Assembly: GCF_008119785.1 (NCBI RefSeq)
Contig: NZ_VSFA01000057.1
Location: forward strand, 1-46,866
Source: Micromonospora sp. MP36
GTDB lineage: Bacteria > Actinomycetota > Actinomycetes > Mycobacteriales > Micromonosporaceae
Reading direction: 5' to 3'
DNA: 46,866 bases
Below, piece after piece: positions 24,064 through 31,227 of this stretch (within the stretch, counting starts at the first letter, position 1; each line of letters starts with the position of its first letter). The position numbers were made by a program, and so were the translations under genes. The notes under the pieces are model-generated. The model saw only the letters and a program-made list of their open reading frames with translations, had not been told where the DNA came from and did not search any database.

Positions 24064-25230
24064 GTGGATGCGGCACGGCTGAAGCAGAGCTGGTCCGAGG
24101 TCGCCTCGCACGGCGACCAGGTGGCGCTCTACTTCTATTCCATGTTGTTCCTGGCTCACCCGGACACCCGGCAGATGTTCCCCACGAACATGGCGGGGCA
24201 GCGGGATCGGCTGGTGACCGCGTTGGGGCACATCGTGTCCAACGTGGACCAGGTCGACAGCCTGGTCGGGTTCCTGCAGGACCTCGGTGCCGACCACCGT
24301 AAGTTCGCGGTGCGCCCGGAGCACTATCCGGCGGTCGGTGAGGCGCTGCTGGCGACGTTGCAGCATTTCCTCGGCGAGGCGTGGACCGATGAGCTGGCGC
24401 AGGACTGGACGGCCGCGTACGGGCTGGTGTCGCAGGTGATGATCGACGCGGCGCAGGCGGCCGAGGCGGTGAACCCGCCGTGGTGGGTGGCCGAGATCCT
24501 CGGGCACGAGCGGCGGTCGTTCGACGTGGCGGTGCTGACGCTGCGCCCGCAGTATCTGCTGCCGTTCACGCCGGGTCAGTCGATCGGGGTGTCCCATCCG
24601 GCGGCGCGGGCGTGGCGGTACTACTCGCCGGCGAACGCGCCCCGCGCGGACGGCACGCTGGAGTTGCACGTGCGCGCGGCGCCGGGCGGCACGGTGTCGT
24701 CGCGGCTCGTCTACGGGTGCGCGGTGGGTGACCAGATCCACCTGGCCGCCCCGCTGGGGGACCGGTTGACGCTGCGGCCGTCCGGGGCGTCCGATCTGCT
24801 GCTGTTGGGCAGCGGCACCGGCTGGGCCCCGCTGAAGTCGCTGGTGGAGCAGGTCGCGGTGGAGGGTTCGCGCCGCCGGGTCGACCTGTACGTGGGGGCC
24901 CGCTCGCCGGCCGAGTTCTACGACAACGAGGCGATCGAGAAGCTGGCGGCGTCGTATCCGTGGTTGGCGGTCACCTACGTGGTGGGGCGGGACCTGCAGC
25001 GGCCGGGGGAGTTCGCGCACGTGGTGGACCGGGCGCTGACCGACGGGGACTGGCGGTCCCGGCACGTCTACATCTGCGGCTCGGATGAGATGGTCAGTCA
25101 TTCGGTGACGACGTTGAGCCGGGCGGGTTACCACCAGGGTCAGCTGCACCATGAGGGTTTCGGCAAGCACTGGTACGGGCCGACGTGGCGGACCGCGGCC
25201 GCCCCTGACGATTCCGGAGGTGTCCGGTGA
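24064..25230 (+). CDS. Flavohaemoglobin-like globin with FAD/NAD reductase module
   Basis: A 388-aa protein with an N-terminal globin (about 1-135; B10 Y25, proximal H87 in RPEHYPAVGEALL) and a ferredoxin-NADP reductase-type module. The FAD site is RYYSPAN (185-191), the NAD(P) site is GSGTGWAPL (249-257), and CGSDEMV lies near the C-terminus. The family oxidises NO to nitrate with O2 and NAD(P)H. GTG 24064 directly follows the truncated haemoglobin stop, so the two are certainly co-transcribed. The stop overlaps a GTG that starts a 17-codon mini-frame in the repeat described below. Confidence 0.93.
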   Translation: MDAARLKQSWSEVASHGDQVALYFYSMLFLAHPDTRQMFPTNMAGQRDRLVTALGHIVSNVDQVDSLVGFLQDLGADHRKFAVRPEHYPAVGEALLATLQHFLGEAWTDELAQDWTAAYGLVSQVMIDAAQAAEAVNPPWWVAEILGHERRSFDVAVLTLRPQYLLPFTPGQSIGVSHPAARAWRYYSPANAPRADGTLELHVRAAPGGTVSSRLVYGCAVGDQIHLAAPLGDRLTLRPSGASDLLLLGSGTGWAPLKSLVEQVAVEGSRRRVDLYVGARSPAEFYDNEAIEKLAASYPWLAVTYVVGRDLQRPGEFAHVVDRALTDGDWRSRHVYICGSDEMVSHSVTTLSRAGYHQGQLHHEGFGKHWYGPTWRTAAAPDDSGGVR

Positions 25231-25284
25231 GCGCGAGGAGTGAGCTCGCGAATCCTGCAGGCGAAGGGGGTGTCCGGTGAGCGC
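25219..25284 (+). repeat. 16-bp direct repeat flanking a short insert at the globin/DivIVA junction
   Basis: GGTGTCCGGTGAGCGC occurs at 25219-25234 and again at 25269-25284, 50 bp apart. The intervening DNA contains a 6-bp hairpin CGCGAG-N7-CTCGCG (25232-25250). The first copy carries the globin stop overlapping a GTG (25227). That GTG opens a 17-codon frame ending in GGVR whose stop overlaps the second GTG (25277), the DivIVA-like start. Translational coupling is thus preserved across the duplication. It may be a small dispersed element or tandem duplication. Confidence 0.7.
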
Positions 25285-26023
25285 AGCCCCGATCAGCAGG
25301 TACGACGGGGGTCAGGTCTCCAGCGTGCAGGTCCGGTTGACCTCGGACCGGGTGCGCCGGTGGGAGTTCGGCGGGGCTTCGTTCACCCGCCGTGGGTACG
25401 ACCCGGCGGACGTGGACCGGTTCCGGATGCAGGTGGCCGACGAGCTGGATGTGCTGGCGACGCAGGTGGCGAACCTGCGGGCGGAGAACGAGCGGCTCAA
25501 CGACCACCTGGAGCTGCACCGGCACGGGGTGATCCCGAGCACGGGGGCGGCGGCGAAGCTGCCCGCGGCGAAGGAGGTCAACCTGCTGTCGGCGGCGCAG
25601 CGGGAGGCCGAGCAGATCATCGCTCAGGCGCACGACTACGCGCAGCGGGTGGCCGAGTACGCGCGGATGCAGTACGAGAGCTACATGCGGGCGGCGGTGG
25701 AGGAGGCGAAGCAGGAAGCCGAGCGGGCGGTGGCGGACTACCGCAGCAGCGCCGGCGCGAACTTCGAGGACTCCGTGGCGGCGCGGGAGGCGTTGCGGAT
25801 CTTCGGCGAGATGATGATCTCGCACATGCAGGCGGCGGCCCGGCACCTCGACAACGGCAGCGAGCAGTTGTCGCGGACCATGGAGCGGATCGCCGCGGAG
25901 GTCACCGGCGGGGCGCCGCCGGCCGCGGCCGCGCGGGTCGGCGGTGGCGCGGCGACCGGCGCCGCGCCGGTGGGCGGCGGCCGGGTGCGGGTGGCGTTGC
26001 CGCCCCGCCACCAGCAGCGCTGA
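25277..26023 (+). CDS. DivIVA-domain coiled-coil protein
   Basis: A 248-aa protein. SFTRRGYDPADVDRFRMQVA at about 35-55 is the DivIVA N-terminal signature, followed by a coiled coil (LATQVANLRAENERLNDHLE) and a second long helical region (about 95-210; AAQREAEQIIAQAHDYAQRV, VEEAKQEAERAVADYR). The C-terminal 40 residues are low in complexity (Ala/Gly/Pro). Such proteins mark poles or organise the cell envelope in actinobacteria; it is shorter than and different from Wag31. GTG 25277 lies in the second copy of the 16-bp repeat. Confidence 0.85.
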   Translation: MSAAPISRYDGGQVSSVQVRLTSDRVRRWEFGGASFTRRGYDPADVDRFRMQVADELDVLATQVANLRAENERLNDHLELHRHGVIPSTGAAAKLPAAKEVNLLSAAQREAEQIIAQAHDYAQRVAEYARMQYESYMRAAVEEAKQEAERAVADYRSSAGANFEDSVAAREALRIFGEMMISHMQAAARHLDNGSEQLSRTMERIAAEVTGGAPPAAAARVGGGAATGAAPVGGGRVRVALPPRHQQR

Positions 26024-26026
26024 ACC

Positions 26027-26061
26027 GCGGGTCGGCCCGCCACGACGGTGGGCCGACCCGC
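26027..26061. terminator. Strong bidirectional terminator hairpin
   Basis: GCGGGTCGGCCC (26027-26038) pairs perfectly with GGGCCGACCCGC (26050-26061), and three inner pairs (one G-T) extend the stem to 15 bp around the loop ACGAC. It lies between the convergent DivIVA-like and NAD(P)-binding genes and can serve both. Confidence 0.75.
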
Positions 26062-26106
26062 CGCGACCCGCTCGCGTTCCGCGCCGGACCGGGTCGCGGC
26101 GGCGCG

Positions 26107-26763
26107 CTAACGGGCGGCGGCGCGGACCGCGTCGGCGATCGGTGTCTCCCCGCCGACGAGTTCGAGGGTGAGGCCGGCGGTGGCCGGCTCGTACAGCAGC
26201 GCGAGCACGACGCGGGCCACGTCGGCGCGGGTGACCTCACCAGGGTCGACGTGCGGGGCGAGGGTGATCCGGCCGACGGGCTCGTCGTCGGTGAGCCGCC
26301 CGGGCCGCACCACGGTCACCTCGAGGTCCCGCGCGAGCACCTCCTCCTCGGCGGCCTTCTTCGCCCGCAGGTACGCCACCCACACCTCGTCACTGCCGGG
26401 CGCGGGCGGCCGGTCCACGCCGATGGACGAGACCAGCAGGTAGCGGCGGACGCCGGCGCGCTGGGCGGCGTCGGCGAGCAGCACCGCGGCGGCCCGGTCG
26501 ACGGTGTCCTTGCGGGCGGCGCCGCTGCCCGGGCCCGCGCCGGCGGCGAAGACCACCGCGTCCGCGCCGGCGAGGTGGGCGGCGACGGTGTCGACGTCGG
26601 TGTGTTCCAGATCGGCGACGACCGGTTCGGCGCCGGCGGCGCGCAGCGCGGCGGCATGGTCGGGGTTGCGGATCAGCCCCACCGCGGTGTCGCCGCGCCC
26701 GGCGAGTTCCCGTTCCAGCAGCTTGGCGATCTTGCCGTGGCCTCCGGCGATGACGACGCGCAT
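26107..26763 (-). CDS. NAD(P)-binding atypical SDR/NmrA-like protein
   Basis: A 218-aa Rossmann-fold protein. MRVVIAGGHGKIAKLLEREL carries a GxxGxxx dinucleotide motif, VVADLEHTDVDTVAAHLAGADAV fits the following strand-helix, and YLLVSSIGVDRPP with YLRAKKAAEEEV occupies the place of the SDR catalytic region, with a YxxxK-like YLRAK. Such proteins act as reductases, isomerases or redox sensors; substrate is unknown. A TAGGTT hexamer (26771-26776, minus strand) ends seven bases before the ATG, suggesting a leaderless transcript. Confidence 0.85.
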   Translation of the reverse strand: MRVVIAGGHGKIAKLLERELAGRGDTAVGLIRNPDHAAALRAAGAEPVVADLEHTDVDTVAAHLAGADAVVFAAGAGPGSGAARKDTVDRAAAVLLADAAQRAGVRRYLLVSSIGVDRPPAPGSDEVWVAYLRAKKAAEEEVLARDLEVTVVRPGRLTDDEPVGRITLAPHVDPGEVTRADVARVVLALLYEPATAGLTLELVGGETPIADAVRAAAR

Positions 26764-26896
26764 ACGCCCCAACCTAGTCTCCGCCTGGTGCGCCCGCCGG
26801 GCGAGCCGCAACCCCCGCCGCTCCGGCGCGCGGCCCGGTCGGGTGAGGGCGGTCACCCGGTGGGAGCGGGGGCGACAGTTGAGGCAGCATGGACGG

Positions 26897-27769
26897 GTGA
26901 CGGAGATCGACGCGTTGGCGCGGCTGGTCGGCGGCGGGGGCGTGGTGGTGCTCAGCGGGGCCGGGTTGTCCACCGAGTCGGGCATCCCGGACTACCGGGG
27001 GCCCAGCGGCGCCGCCCGCCGGCACACCCCGATGACCTACCAGGCGTTCACACGGGAGGCGGACGCGCGGCGGCGCTACTGGGCGCGCAGCCACCTGGGG
27101 TGGCGGCTGATCGCCCGGGCCGCCCCGAACGCCGGGCACCGGGCGGTGGCGCGGCTGCAGCAGGCGGGCCTGGTCGGCGGGCTCATCACGCAGAACGTCG
27201 ACGGGTTGCACACCGCCGCCGGCAGCCGCGGGGTGATCGAGCTGCACGGCCGGCTCGACGAGGTGATCTGCCTGGACTGCGGCAACCTGACCTCCCGGGA
27301 GGAGCTGGACCGGCGGCTGCGGGAGGCCAACCCGGGTTTCGCCGCGCACGTCGCCCACGTCAACCCCGACGGTGACGTCGACCTGCCCGACGAGGCGGTG
27401 GCCGGGTTCCGCACCGTCGACTGCGGCATCTGCGGCACCGGCATGCTGAAACCGGACGTGGTGTTCTTCGGCGAGACGGTGCCCGCGCCCCGGGTGGCCG
27501 ACTGTTTCGCCCTGGTCGAACGGGCCCGGGCGCTGCTGGTACTCGGTTCGTCGTTGACGGTCATGTCGGGGCGGCGGTTCGTGATCCGGGCGGCGAAGCT
27601 CGGCATTCCGGTGGCCGTGGTCAACCAGGGGCCGACGCGCGGCGACGGGCACGCCACGGTGCGGGTGGACGCGCCGTTGGGTGCGGTGCTGCCCACCCTG
27701 GCCGACCGGATCACCGGGCCCGACGCGGCCGCCGCGTCCCGGGCCGCCGGGGAGCCGGCCGCCGTGTAG
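26897..27769 (+). CDS. NAD-dependent protein deacylase, sirtuin (SIR2) family
   Basis: A 290-aa sirtuin. The NAD-binding GAGLSTESGIPDYRGP (21-36), TQNVDGLH (98-105), catalytic H117 in ELHGRLDE, zinc cysteines C125/C128 and C176/C179, and GSSLTVMSGRRF (217-228) are all intact. The 46-residue distance between the zinc pairs is long for small bacterial sirtuins. It removes acyl groups from lysines using NAD. GTG 26897 is the start; the frame upstream overlaps the opposite gene and is not translated. Confidence 0.94.
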   Translation: MTEIDALARLVGGGGVVVLSGAGLSTESGIPDYRGPSGAARRHTPMTYQAFTREADARRRYWARSHLGWRLIARAAPNAGHRAVARLQQAGLVGGLITQNVDGLHTAAGSRGVIELHGRLDEVICLDCGNLTSREELDRRLREANPGFAAHVAHVNPDGDVDLPDEAVAGFRTVDCGICGTGMLKPDVVFFGETVPAPRVADCFALVERARALLVLGSSLTVMSGRRFVIRAAKLGIPVAVVNQGPTRGDGHATVRVDAPLGAVLPTLADRITGPDAAAASRAAGEPAAV

Positions 27770-27792
27770 GGCGCCCCCGACGGGGCCGGACA

Positions 27793-27821
27793 TGAGCCGG
27801 AAACCCGGTCGCTGGTAGCGT
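27793..27821 (+). promoter_or_regulatory. Candidate promoter of the gcvP riboswitch transcript
   Basis: TGAGCC (27793-27798) and TAGCGT (27816-27821) are 17 bp apart. The start point would be about 27828, just before the aptamer. Confidence 0.4.
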
Positions 27822-27837
27822 TGACCATGCCGGTACC

Positions 27838-27960
27838 ACCCACGCGGGAGAGACCGCCCGGAAACCACCCGGACGGCGCCGAAGGGGCAGATTCCTCCCC
27901 GGAACCTCTCAGGCAAAAGGACCGCGTGGGCAGGCACTGTGGAGCGCGTCAGCGCGACTC
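27838..27960 (+). ncRNA. Glycine riboswitch (single aptamer plus ghost segment)
   Basis: The core landmarks of the glycine aptamer are present in order: GGGAGAGACCGC (27846-27857), GCGCCGAAGGGGCA (27876-27889), CTCCCCGGAACCTCTCAGGC (27895-27914) and AAAAGGACCGCG. A segment GGCACTGTGGAGCGCG (27933-27948) after it resembles the remnant partner seen in singlet riboswitches. It lies about 50 bases before gcvP, the glycine decarboxylase gene, so activation by glycine is expected from family knowledge. Confidence 0.93.
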
Positions 27961-28007
27961 AGGGGGAGGCCGACCCGTCGACCTCGCCCCGACAAGGAGC
28001 GCCGCGC

Positions 28008-30827
28008 ATGACCGCAGAGCAGTTCGCCGACCGGCACATCGGCCCTGACCCCGGCGACGAGCGCCGGATGCTGGAGACCGTCGGCTACAGCTCCATCGAC
28101 GAGCTGATGGACGCGGCGATCCCCGAGGTGATCCGCTGGCACGGCACCCTGGACCTGCCGGCGCCGGCCAGTGAGCGGGAGGCCATCGCCGAGCTGCGCG
28201 CCCTGGCCGCCCGGAACACCGTCGCCGTGTCGATGATCGGGCTGGGCTACCACGGCACCCACACCCCGGCGGTGATCCGCCGCAACGTGCTGGAGAACCC
28301 GGCCTGGTACACGGCGTACACGCCGTACCAGCCGGAGATCAGCCAGGGCCGGCTGGAGGCGCTGCTGAACTTCCAGACGATGGTCACCGACCTGACCGGG
28401 TTGGCCACCGCGAACGCGTCGATGCTCGACGAGGGCACCGCCGCGGCGGAGGCGATGACCCTCGCCCGCCGTGCGGCCAAGAGCAAGAGCCCGGTGTACG
28501 TGGTGGACGCCGACACGCTGCCGCAGACCATCGCGGTGATCATCAGCCGGGCCGAGCCGCTCGGCATCGAGGTGCGGGTGCTCGACGTCGAGCGCGACGA
28601 GCTGCCCGGTGAGTTCTTCGGCCTGCACCTGCAGTACCCGGGCGTGTCCGGGGCGGTCCGCGACCACGCCGGTCTGGTCGAGGCCGCGCACCAGGTCGGG
28701 GCGCTGGTCACCGTCGCCGCGGACCTGCTGGCGTTGACGCTGCTGCGCGCGCCGGGTGAGATCGGCGCCGACATCGCCGCCGGCACCACCCAGCGGTTCG
28801 GGGTGCCGATGGGCTTCGGTGGGCCGCACGCCGGCTACCTGGCGGTGCGGGCGGGCCTGGAGCGGATGCTGCCCGGCCGCCTGGTGGGGGTGTCGAAGGA
28901 CGCCGACGGCAACCGGGCGTACCGGCTGGCGTTGCAGACCCGGGAGCAGCACATCCGGCGGGAGAAGGCGACCAGCAACATCTGCACCGCGCAGGTGCTG
29001 CTGGCGGTGATGGCCGGCATGTACGCGGTCTACCACGGCCCGGACGGGTTGCGGGCGATCGCCCGGCGTACCCATGAGATGGCGGCGCGGCTCGCGGCCG
29101 GGCTGCGCGCCGGCGGGGTGCAGGTCGCGGACGTGGCGTTCTTCGACACGGTCACCGTGACGGTGCCGGGGCGGGCGGCCGAGGTGGTGGCCGCGGCGGC
29201 CGAGCGGAACGTGAACCTGCGGCTGGTCGACGCCGACCGGGTGGGGATCTCCTGCGACGAGACGACCACGCGGGCGCACCTGGCGGCCGTGTGGGCGGCG
29301 TTCGGGGTCGACGGGGTCGACGGCGACGTGGACGCGGCGCTGCCGTCGGGGCTGGCCCGTACGTCGGACTTCCTCACCCACCCGGTGTTCCGCAGCCACC
29401 ACTCCGAGACGGCGATGCTGCGCTACCTGCGGCGGCTGGCCGACTTCGATTACGCCCTGGATCGGGGCATGATCCCGCTGGGGTCGTGCACGATGAAGCT
29501 GAACGCCACCACCGAGATGGAGGCGATCACCTGGCCGGAGTTCGCCCACCTGCACCCGTTCGCGCCGGTGGAGCAGACGGCCGGGTACCGGGAGCTGATC
29601 GGCCAGCTGGAGGGCTGGCTGGCGGAGGTGACCGGGTACGACGCGGTCAGCGTGCAGCCCAACGCCGGCTCGCAGGGGGAGCTGGCGGGCCTGCTGGCGA
29701 TCCGGGCGTACCACCGGCAGCGCGGGCAGGGGCACCGGGACGTGTGCCTGATCCCGTCGTCGGCGCACGGCACCAACGCGGCGTCGGCGGTGATGGCCGG
29801 GATGCGGGTGGTCGTGGTGGCCTGCGACGAGAACGGCAACGTCGACCTGGTCGACCTCGACGCGAAGATCGACAAGCATCGGGACGCGCTCGCCGCGATC
29901 ATGGTGACGTACCCGTCGACGCACGGGGTGTACGAGACGGGCATCGCGCAGCTGTGCGCGAAGGTGCACGACGCCGGCGGTCAGGTGTACGTCGACGGGG
30001 CGAACCTCAACGCGTTGGTCGGGTTCGCCAAGCCGGGCCGGTTCGGGGCGGACGTGTCGCACCTGAACCTGCACAAGACGTTCTGCATCCCGCACGGCGG
30101 TGGTGGGCCGGGGGTGGGGCCGGTGGCGGTGCGGGCGCACCTGGCGCCGTTCCTGCCCGGTGACCCGGCCGAGGCGGTGCGGGAAGGCCGGCCGGCGATC
30201 TCGGCGGCCCGGTACGGGTCGGCGGGGATCCTGCCGATCCCGTGGGCGTACCTGCGGATGATGGGCGCCGAGGGGCTGACCCGGGCGACCGGGGTGGCGG
30301 TGCTCGCCGCGAACTACGTGGCGGCGCGGCTGCGGAACCACTTCCCGGTGCTGTATGCCGGCAACAAGGGCCTGGTGGCGCACGAGTGCATCCTGGACCT
30401 GCGGCCGCTGACCAAGGCGACCGGGGTGAGCGTGGACGACGTGGCGAAGCGGCTGATCGACTATGGGTTCCACGCGCCGACGATGTCGTTCCCGGTGGCG
30501 GGGACGCTGATGGTGGAGCCGACCGAGAGTGAGGACCTGGCCGAGCTGGACCGGTTCTGCGAGGCGATGATCGCGATCCGGGCGGAGATCGACAAGGTTG
30601 CCTCGGGTGAGTGGCCGGGCGGGGACAATCCGCTGTCCAACGCCCCGCACACCGCGGCGATGGTGTCGGCCGACGAGTGGCCGCACCCGTACCCGCGGTC
30701 GGTGGGGGCGTACCCGGCTGCGGACCGCGCGGGGAAGTACTGGCCGCCGGTGCGGCGGATCGACGGCGCGTACGGCGACCGGAACCTGGTCTGCTCGTGC
30801 CCGTCACCGGAGGCGTTCGAGGACTGA
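28008..30827 (+). CDS. gcvP: Glycine dehydrogenase (decarboxylating), P protein
   Basis: A 939-aa PLP enzyme releasing CO2 from glycine and transferring methylamine to the lipoyl arm of GcvH. This is the long single-chain form with two homologous halves. The start region FADRHIGPDPGDERRMLETV is typical, and the PLP lysine is K690 in LNLHKTFCIPHGGGGPG. The C-terminal half includes GSCTMKLNATTEMEAITWPE. ATG 28008 follows AAGGAGC; the open frame back to 27939 overlaps the riboswitch and was not used. It corresponds to Rv1832, closing the conserved block that starts with the CDP-alcohol transferase. Confidence 0.97.
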   Translation: MTAEQFADRHIGPDPGDERRMLETVGYSSIDELMDAAIPEVIRWHGTLDLPAPASEREAIAELRALAARNTVAVSMIGLGYHGTHTPAVIRRNVLENPAWYTAYTPYQPEISQGRLEALLNFQTMVTDLTGLATANASMLDEGTAAAEAMTLARRAAKSKSPVYVVDADTLPQTIAVIISRAEPLGIEVRVLDVERDELPGEFFGLHLQYPGVSGAVRDHAGLVEAAHQVGALVTVAADLLALTLLRAPGEIGADIAAGTTQRFGVPMGFGGPHAGYLAVRAGLERMLPGRLVGVSKDADGNRAYRLALQTREQHIRREKATSNICTAQVLLAVMAGMYAVYHGPDGLRAIARRTHEMAARLAAGLRAGGVQVADVAFFDTVTVTVPGRAAEVVAAAAERNVNLRLVDADRVGISCDETTTRAHLAAVWAAFGVDGVDGDVDAALPSGLARTSDFLTHPVFRSHHSETAMLRYLRRLADFDYALDRGMIPLGSCTMKLNATTEMEAITWPEFAHLHPFAPVEQTAGYRELIGQLEGWLAEVTGYDAVSVQPNAGSQGELAGLLAIRAYHRQRGQGHRDVCLIPSSAHGTNAASAVMAGMRVVVVACDENGNVDLVDLDAKIDKHRDALAAIMVTYPSTHGVYETGIAQLCAKVHDAGGQVYVDGANLNALVGFAKPGRFGADVSHLNLHKTFCIPHGGGGPGVGPVAVRAHLAPFLPGDPAEAVREGRPAISAARYGSAGILPIPWAYLRMMGAEGLTRATGVAVLAANYVAARLRNHFPVLYAGNKGLVAHECILDLRPLTKATGVSVDDVAKRLIDYGFHAPTMSFPVAGTLMVEPTESEDLAELDRFCEAMIAIRAEIDKVASGEWPGGDNPLSNAPHTAAMVSADEWPHPYPRSVGAYPAADRAGKYWPPVRRIDGAYGDRNLVCSCPSPEAFED

Positions 30828-30836
30828 CGTGCAGGC

Positions 30837-30865
30837 GCCGGGGCGGTGCGGTTCGCCGCCCCGGC
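30837..30865. terminator. Terminator hairpin after gcvP
   Basis: GCCGGGGCGG (30837-30846) pairs perfectly with CCGCCCCGGC (30856-30865) around a 9-base loop, eight bases after the gcvP stop and ahead of the convergent DUF5999 gene. Confidence 0.65.
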
Positions 30866-30903
30866 CGGCGTTGGCGCCTATGCTCCTGACGGAGCGTGAT
30901 CTG

Positions 30904-31104
30904 TCAGGCGACGAGGGCGTGTCGGGCGGGGCCGCGGTGCGGGGCGATGGTGCTGCCGTCGGGGAGCAGTTCGCCGGTGTCCTCGAAGACGATGACGCCG
31001 TTGCAGAGCAGGCTCCAGCCCTGCTCACGGAAGCAGGCGATGACGCGGGCGGCTGCGCGGTCGGTCGCCTCAGCGGAGGGGCAGGTCGGTTGGTGCTGAC
31101 ACAT
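30904..31104 (-). CDS. DUF5999 family small protein
   Basis: A 66-aa protein beginning MCQHQPTCPSAEATDRAAAR and containing GWSLLCNGVIVFEDTGELLP-DGSTIAPHR, characteristic of the DUF5999 family common in Streptomyces and relatives. The Cys2/Cys8 plus His pattern at the N-terminus could bind a metal, but function is unknown. ATG 31104 is preceded by a GGAG SD; the longer frame to 31137 is not needed. It is divergent from pabB. Confidence 0.85.
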   Translation of the reverse strand: MCQHQPTCPSAEATDRAAARVIACFREQGWSLLCNGVIVFEDTGELLPDGSTIAPHRGPARHALVA

Positions 31105-31132
31105 CGGGTTCTCCGGACTGTGGGGGCGCTGT

Positions 31133-31149
31133 GTCATGGTTCACATGAC
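31133..31149. promoter_or_regulatory. Inverted repeat GTCATG-N5-CATGAC between DUF5999 and pabB
   Basis: GTCATGGTTCACATGAC is a perfect 6-bp inverted repeat with a 5-base centre, 29 bp upstream of the DUF5999 start in the divergent spacer. A second longer inverted repeat (GCGGAAG at 31169-31175, CTTCCGC at 31194-31200) follows. Either could be an operator. Confidence 0.4.
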
Positions 31150-31227
31150 CAGTGACGCACAGTACCAAGCGGAAGCGCGCGCTATCGAGCAGGCTTCCGC
31201 CTTGTTCACCGGAAATCGGCTGAACGT

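Noticed and set aside
27933..28000. A second full glycine aptamer
   Set aside because: Only a short ghost-like segment is seen; the conserved GGGAGAG, GCCGAAGG and CTCAGGC elements occur once.
27909..30686. A 925-codon minus-strand open frame
   Set aside because: It is antisense to gcvP, with composition typical of shadow frames in high-GC DNA (Arg, His, Gln, Gly) and no domains.
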